NCBI GenBank assembly: GCA_902465215.1
Contig: CABQMM010000057.1
Coordinates: forward strand, 1-7,555
Reading direction: 5' to 3'
Source: an uncultured Bacillota bacterium
GTDB lineage: Bacteria > Bacillota > Clostridia > Peptostreptococcales > Anaerovoracaceae
DNA: 7,555 bases
Shown: positions 1-4,782 of the stretch, piece after piece
Layout of the letters: every line of letters starts with the position of its first letter
How positions within the stretch are numbered: position 1 is the first letter of the stretch
Notes under the pieces: generated by a model
Seen by the model: the letters and a program-made list of their open reading frames with translations, nothing else
The model's database searches: none
What the model was told of the DNA's origin: nothing
Position numbers and translations under genes: made by a program

Positions 1-303
1 CAGATAGAGGTTTCTTTCGAGGTTCGTACCGTCGATGATGTTCAGGATTGCGTCCGGACGTTCATCAATCAGGTAGTTTCTTGCTACAACTTCCTCCAAA
101 GTATATGGAGAAAGGGAATAAATACCCGGAAGGTCGGTGATGACTACATCGTCATGCTTTTTTAATTTACCTTCCTTTTTTTCAACCGTTACGCCCGGCC
201 AGTTACCTACGAACTGGTTGGAACCCGTCAGACCGTTAAACAAGGTCGTTTTTCCTGAGTTCGGGTTACCTGCCAGAGCAATTCTAATCTTTTTCTCGCT
301 CAT
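1..303 (-). CDS. feoB: Ferrous iron transporter FeoB, N-terminal G-domain (cut by window edge)
   Basis: FeoB is the inner-membrane Fe2+ transporter whose cytosolic N-terminal domain is a GTPase. The 101 residues visible start MSEKKIRIALAGNPNSGKTT. They carry the G1 P-loop GNPNSGKT (residues 12-19), the switch I segment NWPGVTVEKK (34-43) with the G2 Thr39, and the G3 motif DLPG (57-60). The conserved stretch DGTNLERNLYL (91-101) ends at the window edge, so the G4 motif and the membrane domain lie outside. The ATG at 301-303 is preceded by GGAGG (315-319) at a rather long spacing of 11 nt, inside the end of feoA; the feoA stop lies 6 nt before the ATG. It is the last visible gene of a leftward feoA-feoA-feoB operon. 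The identification is secure. Confidence 0.97.
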   Translation of the reverse strand, partial: MSEKKIRIALAGNPNSGKTTLFNGLTGSNQFVGNWPGVTVEKKEGKLKKHDDVVITDLPGIYSLSPYTLEEVVARNYLIDERPDAILNIIDGTNLERNLYL

Positions 304-309
304 TTCTTA

Positions 310-534
310 TTATTCCTCCACTTCTATCATTTCGGCGTCAGCTTTTCTGATGGAAAGCTCATATCCTCTTACAGTCAATTCAATCGGATCACCAAGCGGC
401 GCCACTTTTCTGATGTGCACTTCAACGCCTTTGGTAATACCCATATCCATGATTCTGCGTTTCGTCGCGCCTTCGCCGTGAAGTCTCTTTACCACGGCAT
501 TTTCGCCTACTTTTACTTCTTTCAATGTCTTCAT
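310..534 (-). CDS. feoA: FeoA, ferrous iron transport accessory protein
   Basis: This is a 74-residue cytosolic SH3-like protein of the FeoA family, thought to support FeoB activity. Family features are the start MKTLKEVKVGENAVVKRL, the glycine-rich turn LHGEGATKRRIMDMGITKG (residues 18-36), and the C-terminal half with APLGDPIELTVRGYELSIRK (45-64), which matches the usual 'gdPi.i.vrG..lalR' pattern. Length is normal for FeoA. The start at 532-534 has AAAGGA (544-549) about 9 nt upstream. Its TAA lies 6 nt before feoB, whose ribosome binding site sits in the last feoA codons, so the two are transcribed and probably translated together. It is the second of two FeoA-like genes here and the closer one to the family consensus. 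Confidence 0.95.
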   Translation of the reverse strand: MKTLKEVKVGENAVVKRLHGEGATKRRIMDMGITKGVEVHIRKVAPLGDPIELTVRGYELSIRKADAEMIEVEE

Positions 535-569
535 TATTTCAATTCCTTTCTGAATGAGTTTATATCATG

Positions 570-782
570 CTATACCATGATTTTCTGTGCCATCTCGTGA
601 CTGATTGCGACACGGGATTCTTTGACATTTACAATCAGGTTTCCGCCGAGCGCGTTCACGATGGTGACATCGCCGCCTACCACGAAGCCCAGATTTTCTA
701 AATGTTTCTTTACTTCGGGACTTCCGCCAATCTTTTTAATGACGCTGGTTTCACCCCGTTCTGATAAGGTTAAAGGCATCAT
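570..782 (-). CDS. feoA: First FeoA-family protein of the feo operon
   Basis: This 70-residue FeoA-domain protein starts MMPLTLSERGETSVIKKIGG. The typical core follows: EVKKHLENLGFVVGGDVTIV, then the beta segment GGNLIVNVKESRVAISHEMAQKI that ends FeoA domains. The reading frame is open 7 codons further upstream, but GGAGGG at 788-793 fits the ATG at 780-782 (5 nt) or the ATG right after it at 777-779 (8 nt), so the longer start is rejected. It is the first gene after the feo promoter and lies 35 nt upstream of the second feoA. Doublets of divergent FeoA proteins ahead of FeoB are common in Clostridia and Negativicutes; whether the two form a hetero-complex on FeoB is not shown here. Regulation is by the operator array upstream. 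Confidence 0.92.
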   Translation of the reverse strand: MMPLTLSERGETSVIKKIGGSPEVKKHLENLGFVVGGDVTIVNALGGNLIVNVKESRVAISHEMAQKIMV

Positions 783-808
783 ATTTTCCCTCCATTCCTG
801 CACTCTTG

Positions 809-930
809 AGGTTAGCTCGCACTAACTTCTCGGCTATTTTAAAGGTTAGCTTCCACTAACCTGTTCAACAAAATTTAGGTTAGCTTCCACTAACCTTTTT
901 GCTTTAAGCAAGGTTAGCTCTCGCTAACCA
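809..930. promoter_or_regulatory. Array of four iron-regulator-like palindromes at exact 34-bp spacing
   Basis: Four copies of a palindrome of the form AGGTTAGC-N4-RCTAACCT lie at 809-828, 843-862, 877-896 and 911-930. The second and third are identical over 20 bp. The fourth has a perfect GTTAGC-N4-GCTAAC core, and the first is slightly degenerate at its right edge. The cores GTTAG..CTAAC are centred at 818.5, 852.5, 886.5 and 920.5, so every step is exactly 34 bp; the 18-bp intervals between cores are unrelated to each other. The half-site AGGTTAG is that of the classical DtxR/IdeR operator (TTAGGTTAG-S-CTAACCTAA), but here the halves are 6 bp apart instead of 1. The array lies between the feo promoter and the first feoA, hence mostly inside the transcribed leader, and next to a DtxR-family gene. 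Role as operators is inferred from this context. Confidence 0.85.
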
Positions 931-937
931 CAGCAAT

Positions 938-966
938 ACTATACTATTTAGTCCTTTCTTTGTCAA
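938..966 (-). promoter_or_regulatory. Main promoter of the feo operon
   Basis: On the minus strand there is a perfect -35 TTGACA (961-966), a 17-nt spacer and a -10 TATAGT (938-943), one base from consensus. Transcription should begin near 931, about 150 nt upstream of the first feoA start. The first operator palindrome (911-930) begins right at this start point, a position suited to repression. Confidence 0.85.
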
Positions 967-1024
967 CACTTTTTTTAAAAATTTTATGAAGATTTTTCTA
1001 TTTTTTTCATCGGAATTTCACCGC

Positions 1025-1053
1025 TTGAAAAACAGGTTTCTTTGTGCTAACAT
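1025..1053 (+). promoter_or_regulatory. Promoter of the DtxR-family regulator, overlapped by a degenerate operator
   Basis: TTGAAA (1025-1030), a 17-nt spacer and TAACAT (1048-1053) with an extended TGC immediately before it form a plausible sigma-A promoter facing right; the start of transcription would be near 1060. The 20 bp at 1034-1053 match the operator consensus AGGTTAGC..CTAACCT at 13 positions: AGGTT on the left, CTAAC on the right and some of the centre. This covers the spacer and the -10, suggesting weak autoregulation. Confidence 0.6.
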
Positions 1054-1081
1054 AGAAGTAGCTTTTAATTGGAGGTGCTTT

Positions 1082-1453
1082 ATGGCAATACAGGAATCCG
1101 GTGAAATGTATCTGGAGACAATTTTGGTTTTATCGAAAAAACACCCGACGGTGCGTGCCATCGATGTGAGCGAGGAAATGGGCTTCAGCAAGCCGAGTGT
1201 CAGCCGTGCCTTAGGTATTCTGAAAAACGACGGCTATGTCATTTCGGATGCAAACGGCTATCTGACTTTGACTGAGCCCGGAAGGGAAATTGCTGAAAAG
1301 ATTTATGAGCGCCACACGCTGATTACGCAGTTTTTAATCAATCTGGGTGTTGATCCTGCCGTTGCGGCGGAAGACGCCTGCAAAATGGAGCACCATATCA
1401 GCGATCAGTCTTTCGAAGCGCTGAAGCGCCACGCAAAGATGTACGCAAAATAA
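1082..1453 (+). CDS. DtxR-family iron-dependent transcriptional repressor, short form
   Basis: This 123-residue metalloregulator starts MAIQESGEMYLETILVLSKK. The start at 1082 is chosen because GGAGGT (1071-1076) lies 5 nt upstream; the open frame further upstream contains the promoter. Residues 23-54 form the winged helix-turn-helix (VSEEMGFSKPSVSRALGILK). The rest is the dimerisation and metal-binding domain, with no C-terminal SH3 domain, as in MntR (142 residues) rather than DtxR (226). The metal ligands align with DtxR, not MntR: Met9 (DtxR Met10, MntR Asp8), His78 (His79), Cys100 (Cys102, MntR Glu99), Glu103 and His104. This points to Fe2+ as corepressor. It is divergent from the feo operon and probably represses it, and perhaps itself, through the palindromes between them. 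The metal assignment is inference from ligand identity and context. Confidence 0.92.
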   Translation: MAIQESGEMYLETILVLSKKHPTVRAIDVSEEMGFSKPSVSRALGILKNDGYVISDANGYLTLTEPGREIAEKIYERHTLITQFLINLGVDPAVAAEDACKMEHHISDQSFEALKRHAKMYAK

Positions 1454-1455
1454 TT

Positions 1456-1500
1456 TCGCCAAAAATAAATTTAACGCGCCCGCACTTGGACGCGTCTTTT
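1456..1500. terminator. Bidirectional terminator between dtxR-family gene and rsmE
   Basis: The stem ACGCGCCC (1474-1481) pairs with GGACGCGT (1488-1495) around a 6-nt loop. On the minus strand all 8 pairs form, one of them G-U, and an AT-rich tail with five Ts follows, so it best serves rsmE. On the plus strand there is one C-A mismatch and the tail CTTTTATTTG, enough for the convergent regulator gene. Confidence 0.7.
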
Positions 1501-1525
1501 ATTTGAAACAAGTGTAAAGTTTCTT

Positions 1526-2302
1526 CTACAATTCCATTTCATACATAATCATCGCAAGCGCCGCGAGCCCTGCCGTTTCCGTCCTGAGAATTGTTTTCCC
1601 GAGGGAAACAAGCTGCACTGCGCCATCGGCCGCTTTCGTAAGCTTTTCGATTTCCTTCTCGCTGAATCCGCCTTCCGGACCGATAAGAACCGCAATTCTC
1701 GGCGCTTTGCCGTCGGAACCCACTTGATTTTCCTGCATGGCAAATTCCCGCAGACAATCCTTCATCGTGCGATTTTCTTCATTTTCGTACGGACAGATTA
1801 CCAAGTCGTAATCGGCTGCAAGCTCCTTTAAAGCCTCTGCGAATACAAGCGGCTGTCTGACTTCGGGAATCATCCCCCGCTTGCACTGCTTGACCGCTTC
1901 GTCGCTGATTTTCTGCCAGCGCGAAAGCTTCTTGCCGAACTGCCCTTTATCTACCACGACGGTCCGTTCCATGAAGGTCGGGATGATTGTATCCACCCCC
2001 ATCTCAACGGTTTTCTGAATAATGACCTCCATCTTGGAGGCCTTCGGAATGCCCTGATAAAGGCTCACGCGCACGCGCGGCTCCCTCGCAAATTTTTGTT
2101 TATCCAGAATGCGCAGCGTCACGCTGTCTGCGTCTATTCCGGCAATCTCCGTTTCATATTCCCAGTCCATGCCGTCCGAAATTACAACCGCATCTCCGAT
2201 TTTTGCCCGCAAAACCTTGGTCAAGTGCCGAATGTCCTCAGACTTGTCCAAATAAATATTTGCCCCGCAGACTGCATCAGGCTCCACAAAAAATTTAATC
2301 AT
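1526..2302 (-). CDS. rsmE: 16S rRNA (uracil1498-N3)-methyltransferase RsmE
   Basis: This cytosolic enzyme uses SAM to methylate N3 of U1498 in 16S rRNA. The protein has 258 residues, close to the family norm of about 240-250. An N-terminal PUA-like domain carries the hallmark HLTKVLR (26-32). The SPOUT (knotted) domain follows with QGIPKASKMEVIIQKTVEMG (83-102), the RWQKISDEAVKQCKR segment (128-142), IGPEGGFS (207-214) and the knot-forming LGKTILRTETAGLAAL (234-249). The ATG at 2300-2302 has GAGGGAG just upstream. It lies 42 nt downstream of prmA on the same strand, a common pairing of translation-machinery methyltransferase genes, and ends at the bidirectional terminator shared with the regulator. 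Confidence 0.96.
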   Translation of the reverse strand: MIKFFVEPDAVCGANIYLDKSEDIRHLTKVLRAKIGDAVVISDGMDWEYETEIAGIDADSVTLRILDKQKFAREPRVRVSLYQGIPKASKMEVIIQKTVEMGVDTIIPTFMERTVVVDKGQFGKKLSRWQKISDEAVKQCKRGMIPEVRQPLVFAEALKELAADYDLVICPYENEENRTMKDCLREFAMQENQVGSDGKAPRIAVLIGPEGGFSEKEIEKLTKAADGAVQLVSLGKTILRTETAGLAALAMIMYEMEL

Positions 2303-2352
2303 ACTTTGCTCCCTCTAAAGCTTTTTAAAGCTTTTTAAAACCTCCTAAAGCT
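2303..2352 (-). repeat. Threefold AAAGCTTT repeat at the prmA-rsmE junction
   Basis: On the minus strand the end of prmA reads CAAAGCTTTAGGAGG, where TAG is the prmA stop and GGAGG follows at once. AAAGCTTT then recurs twice, and the last copy reads AAGCTTTAGAGGGAG before the rsmE ATG. The rsmE ribosome binding site thus looks like a shifted copy of the one at the prmA stop, as if a short local duplication had lengthened the junction. Confidence 0.6.
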
Positions 2353-3310
2353 TTGCGACGATGGCACACCACATACCATCTTCTTTGACTTCCATTATCT
2401 TAAATCCAAGCGCACGCATCGTATCTGCAACCAAAACTTCCTTTTCCGTGAGAATTCCCGAGGAAATATAAATACCGCCCGGCATGAGGTGTTTTGCAAC
2501 ATCCTCGCTGAGCATCATTACCAAATCGGCCATGAGATTTGCAACTATGACATCCGCCTTGAAATCAATACCCTTCGTGAGGTCTCCATACTGCACTCTT
2601 GCCACGTTTCCGACCCCATTGAGTGCAAGATTCTCCTTTGCAATTTCAACGGCAACCGGGTCAATCTCAACGCCGAGGACCTCTGATGCATCGAGAAGTG
2701 CCGCTGCAACCGACAAAATCCCCGAGCCGCAGCCCACATCCAGCACACGCATGCCCGGCTTTACATATTCCTCCATCAGACGGATGCAAAGCGATGTCGT
2801 CTCGTGCGTGCCTGTGCCGAAAGCCATGCCCGGGTCGATTTCAATGACCTTTTCGCCTTCTGCCGGCTCATATTCCTCCCATGTCGGCTTCACGACAATG
2901 GTATCGCCGATTTTCGATGGTTTGAAATAGGCTTTCCAGTTATCCTTCCATTCGCTGTCATCCTCTACAGAAATATCCACACTCAGGCTTCCGAGGTCCG
3001 TACCTTCGCCGAAAATCCCTGCTTCTGCTTCAATTTTCAAGGCCTCCACAGCAACCTGAAGCTTCTCCAGAAGTGCTCTTCCTGCCTCATCGTCCTCAAG
3101 AAAAACCGTAACCTTTGGCTTTTCGTTTTCCAGTTCCAAAACGCTTTCATCTATGTAGTCCCAGTCATACTCATTCTTTTTGTTCAGAAGATCTTCAATA
3201 TCCGCGGGGTCCTCTACCACCGTGTCCGTAATTCCGACCGCTAAAAGTGCCGAAACCACGGGCTCGATGCCCGCGCGATTCACATTGATGTCTGCCTGAA
3301 TATATTTCAT
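2345..3310 (-). CDS. prmA: Ribosomal protein L11 methyltransferase PrmA
   Basis: PrmA uses SAM to trimethylate amino groups of ribosomal protein L11. The 321 residues start MKYIQADINVNRAGIEPVVS, the usual N-terminal substrate-recognition domain (about 1-60). Then come the linker WKDNWKAYFKP (121-131), the family signature DPGMAFGTGTHETT (159-172), the SAM-binding motif LDVGCGSGILSVAA (190-203), the acidic strand GVEIDPVAV, and VANLMADL (256-263), which corresponds to the NPPY-like N[IL]-type motif of PrmA. The start at 3310 is chosen because GGAGG (3320-3324) is 9 nt away; an ATG two codons earlier is only 3 nt from it, and a longer open frame extends into the divergent promoter region. First gene of a prmA-rsmE unit. 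Confidence 0.96.
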   Translation of the reverse strand: MKYIQADINVNRAGIEPVVSALLAVGITDTVVEDPADIEDLLNKKNEYDWDYIDESVLELENEKPKVTVFLEDDEAGRALLEKLQVAVEALKIEAEAGIFGEGTDLGSLSVDISVEDDSEWKDNWKAYFKPSKIGDTIVVKPTWEEYEPAEGEKVIEIDPGMAFGTGTHETTSLCIRLMEEYVKPGMRVLDVGCGSGILSVAAALLDASEVLGVEIDPVAVEIAKENLALNGVGNVARVQYGDLTKGIDFKADVIVANLMADLVMMLSEDVAKHLMPGGIYISSGILTEKEVLVADTMRALGFKIMEVKEDGMWCAIVAKL

Positions 3311-3373
3311 TTCCATTGTCCTCCATTTTCCCAAAATCCCCTTTCTGCACGCTCTGGCGCAAAATACTATTTC

Positions 3374-3406
3374 ATTATACACTATTTCCCGATAATGTGG
3401 TATACT
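3374..3406. promoter_or_regulatory. Overlapping divergent promoters of prmA and the MerR-type gene
   Basis: On the minus strand TATAAT (3374-3379) is a perfect -10 for prmA with no good -35. On the plus strand TATACT (3401-3406), with an extended TGG before it, is the -10 of the MerR gene; TATACA (3376-3381) is a candidate -35 separated by 19 bp, the long spacer typical of MerR-activated promoters. An imperfect 29-bp dyad, TATAC...GTATA with inner ATT...AAT (3376-3404), is centred in that spacer. A regulator bound here would cover the prmA -10 as well. Confidence 0.5.
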
Positions 3407-3449
3407 TTTCCTGACGATACTTTCGATTCTTAGCGGCGGGAGGTGCCTC

Positions 3450-4388
3450 GTGAAAAAGAACAAAAACTATTTTACGACCGGCGAATTTGCCAAACTTTTT
3501 GATGTGAAAAAACAAACGCTTTTCCATTACGACGAATGTGGGATTTTTAAGCCGGACATCATCGGTGAAAACGGCTATCGCTATTACTCTTATACGCAGC
3601 TTGAAACTTTTGCGATTATCCGCACGCTGCGCGATCTTGGCGTTCACATCAACGAAATCAAGCAGCATATGGACAACCGCTCGCCGGAAGCGCTCATTCG
3701 GCTTCTGGAATCTAAAAAAACTGAGATTGCTCAAAAAATCGATGACCTGACGCGCGCCGGGATTTATATCGACCGGAAGATTGAAGAGACAAAGGAAGGT
3801 CTGCATGCGCCGCTCGATGAAATCGTTTTCGAAAATTCCCCGGATGAATACCTGATAACAACGGACTATAAAGGCGCTGACGACGAAAAGGCCATCACGG
3901 AAGCGGTCGGCGAGCATTTCGCGTTCTGCCAAAAGCGTAACCTCTGCAGTGCTTATCCCATCGGCGCGATTATTCCGCGCTCCTCTGTCACAGAGTCAGG
4001 CTACAAATACAGCCAGTTTTATACAGTCGTGCATCCTTCGGAAATCGACAAAGTCAAGGCGGACGGTCTTACGCTCGACCGCGGTGGACGCTGCCTTGCC
4101 ATCTATGATAAACATGGCTATGAAAACATTTTTGCAAATTGCCGCAAACTAATCGACTACGCCGCAAAAAACAACTTAACCCTCGGCGACAAATTCTACG
4201 AGGATGTGATTCTCGACGATTTGTCAACCGAAGGCTACTATAATTATCTTGTAAAACTGTTAGGAAAATCTGCAAAATTCTCCTTGCAAAATCCGTCGAC
4301 ATGTGGTAAAGTTAATAAGGTGCTTTTCGGAGCTATAAGTTATAGCTATTTCTTTGAGCATCGAACAGCATATTATTTGGAGGATTGA
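3450..4388 (+). CDS. MerR-family regulator with GyrI-like effector domain, abnormal C-terminal tail
   Basis: This 312-residue protein starts at GTG, 6 nt after GGGAGG (3438-3443). Residues 7-50 are the MerR winged helix ([25 protein letters not shown], with the family's YR.Y wing GYRYYS). Residues 51-118 include the dimerisation coiled coil. Residues 120-270 resemble the GyrI-like/BmrR small-molecule-binding domain, ending [20 protein letters not shown]. The first two parts suggest a drug- or metabolite-responsive activator like BmrR or BltR; the ligand is unknown. The last 42 or so residues look unlike the family. They run through the likely tRNA-Ser promoter and the TGA stop lies 10 nt inside the tRNA, so the original stop may have been lost by a mutation near position 4260. 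Confidence 0.85.
   Translation: MKKNKNYFTTGEFAKLFDVKKQTLFHYDECGIFKPDIIGENGYRYYSYTQLETFAIIRTLRDLGVHINEIKQHMDNRSPEALIRLLESKKTEIAQKIDDLTRAGIYIDRKIEETKEGLHAPLDEIVFENSPDEYLITTDYKGADDEKAITEAVGEHFAFCQKRNLCSAYPIGAIIPRSSVTESGYKYSQFYTVVHPSEIDKVKADGLTLDRGGRCLAIYDKHGYENIFANCRKLIDYAAKNNLTLGDKFYEDVILDDLSTEGYYNYLVKLLGKSAKFSLQNPSTCGKVNKVLFGAISYSYFFEHRTAYYLED
4284..4312 (+). promoter_or_regulatory. Probable promoter of tRNA-Ser inside the MerR reading frame
   Basis: TTGCAA (4284-4289), 17 nt, TAAAGT (4307-4312). Transcription would start near 4319, giving a 60-nt 5' leader ahead of the mature tRNA end. The leader contains the perfect 17-nt palindrome AGCTATAAGTTATAGCT (4331-4347), whose role is unknown. Confidence 0.55.
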
Positions 4389-4466
4389 CCGAGTGGCTAA
4401 GGAGCTTGATTGGAAATCAAGTAAGGTGTAACAGCCCCGTGGGTTCGAGTCCCATGTCCTCCGCCA
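4379..4466 (+). tRNA. tRNA-Ser, anticodon GGA
   Basis: The 88-nt class II tRNA has an acceptor stem GGAGGAT (4379-4385) pairing with GTCCTCC. The anticodon stem CTTGA/TCAAG (4405-4409, 4417-4421) encloses loop TTGGAAA with anticodon GGA at 4412-4414, which reads UCC and UCU. It has a long variable arm typical of serine tRNAs and a T-arm with loop TTCGAGT. Discriminator base G4463 and an encoded CCA (4464-4466) complete it. A factor-independent terminator follows within 5 nt. Its 3' part is duplicated 205 bp downstream. Confidence 0.96.
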
Positions 4467-4470
4467 GAAA

Positions 4471-4507
4471 CAAAATAACACCCGCAAGGGTGTTATTTTG
4501 TTTTTTT
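4471..4507 (+). terminator. Terminator of tRNA-Ser
   Basis: A perfect 13-bp stem (CAAAATAACACCC with its complement, 4471-4483 and 4488-4500) closed by a GCAA tetraloop is followed by seven Ts (4501-4507). Confidence 0.93.
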
Positions 4508-4519
4508 GTGAATGTCGCG

Positions 4520-4658
4520 GGGACTCGGACCCGTGAGGGCAGAGCCGTCGGCGGACGATCCGGCGAATCGTTCGGCAGGCTCTGGTTCGAAGGCAGCCGC
4601 TGTGGGCTGCCGAGAAGGCAATACGCAAGCCGACAGGCGAAGCGGACGGTCGAGTCCC
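4520..4658. other. GC-rich segment with multibranched folding potential, function unknown
   Basis: About 140 bp between two terminators are 67% GC (94 of 140 bases in 4511-4650). The ends form an inverted repeat: GGGACTCG-g-ACC (4520-4531) against GGTCGAGTCCC (4648-4658). Inside are three hairpins. P2 has CAGAGCC (4540-4546) pairing with GGCTCTG (4578-4584) and a further 8-bp stem 4552-4559/4567-4574 with a 7-nt loop. P3 is GGCAGCC-GCTGTG-GGCTGCC (4592-4611). P4 spans 4624-4644: CGC/GCG and GCC/GGC stems around an AA/GAA internal loop, closed by GACA. Several frames are open on both strands only because GC-rich DNA has few stops; none looks like a protein. It could be a structured RNA reached by read-through from the tRNA, or a DNA element left by integration. 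No promoter of its own is visible. Confidence 0.6.
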
Positions 4659-4671
4659 ATGTCCTCCGCCA
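4646..4671 (+). repeat. Second copy of the tRNA-Ser 3' end (att-like direct repeat)
   Basis: The 21 bp CGAGTCCCATGTCCTCCGCCA at 4651-4671 repeat the tRNA T-loop-to-CCA segment at 4446-4466 exactly, 205 bp downstream. Homology continues through the following terminator but stops at the T-loop on the left. No matching 5' acceptor strand or anticodon arm is present, so this is not a second tRNA gene. Such repeats of a tRNA 3' end are typical scars of tyrosine-integrase elements, or of partial loss of a tandem tRNA copy. Confidence 0.75.
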
Positions 4672-4711
4672 AAAACAAAATGACACCCTTTTGGGGTGTC
4701 ATTTTGTTTTT
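4671..4711. terminator. Bidirectional terminator after the repeated tRNA end, also closing the MATE operon
   Basis: The stem CAAAATGACACCC (4676-4688) pairs with GGGTGTCATTTTG (4694-4706) and is extended by AAAAA/TTTTT on the flanks. It works in both directions: on the minus strand it lies about 70 nt after the MATE stop and ends in TTTTGTTTTT. Confidence 0.88.
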
Positions 4712-4782
4712 CATATCATTGCCAAATCTCTTCCTAAGTCCTTCTTCATCCGGCTTCTCACCTAAAAGCTGACATTTTGAAC

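Noticed and set aside
809..930. CRISPR-like repeat array
   Set aside because: The repeats are regularly spaced, but they are only 16-20 bp palindromes with about 14-18 bp intervals, sit in a promoter leader and match a regulator operator half-site. No cas genes are near.
986..1081. Longer start of the DtxR-family gene at 986
   Set aside because: The added 32 residues are unlike the family, cover the promoter, and have no ribosome binding site; GGAGGT directly precedes the ATG at 1082.
783..1081. A metabolite riboswitch in the feo leader
   Set aside because: The leader is explained by repeated operator palindromes; no conserved aptamer core such as that of a known metal riboswitch could be recognised.
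3311..3463. Longer N-terminus of PrmA and a 185-codon antisense frame at 3375-3932
   Set aside because: The extension crosses the divergent promoter region and does not resemble PrmA; the antisense frame is a shadow of the MerR gene.
4550..4671. A second tRNA gene using GGCGGAC as acceptor strand for the repeated 3' end
   Set aside because: The acceptor would carry a C-T mismatch, the length would be 122 nt, and no D-arm or anticodon arm can be drawn. Only the 3' part is tRNA sequence.
4385..4772. Several overlapping open frames on both strands across the tRNA and the GC-rich segment
   Set aside because: They read through a tRNA, two terminators and a GC-rich stretch with few stops, and the translations have no family resemblance. 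They are not genes.
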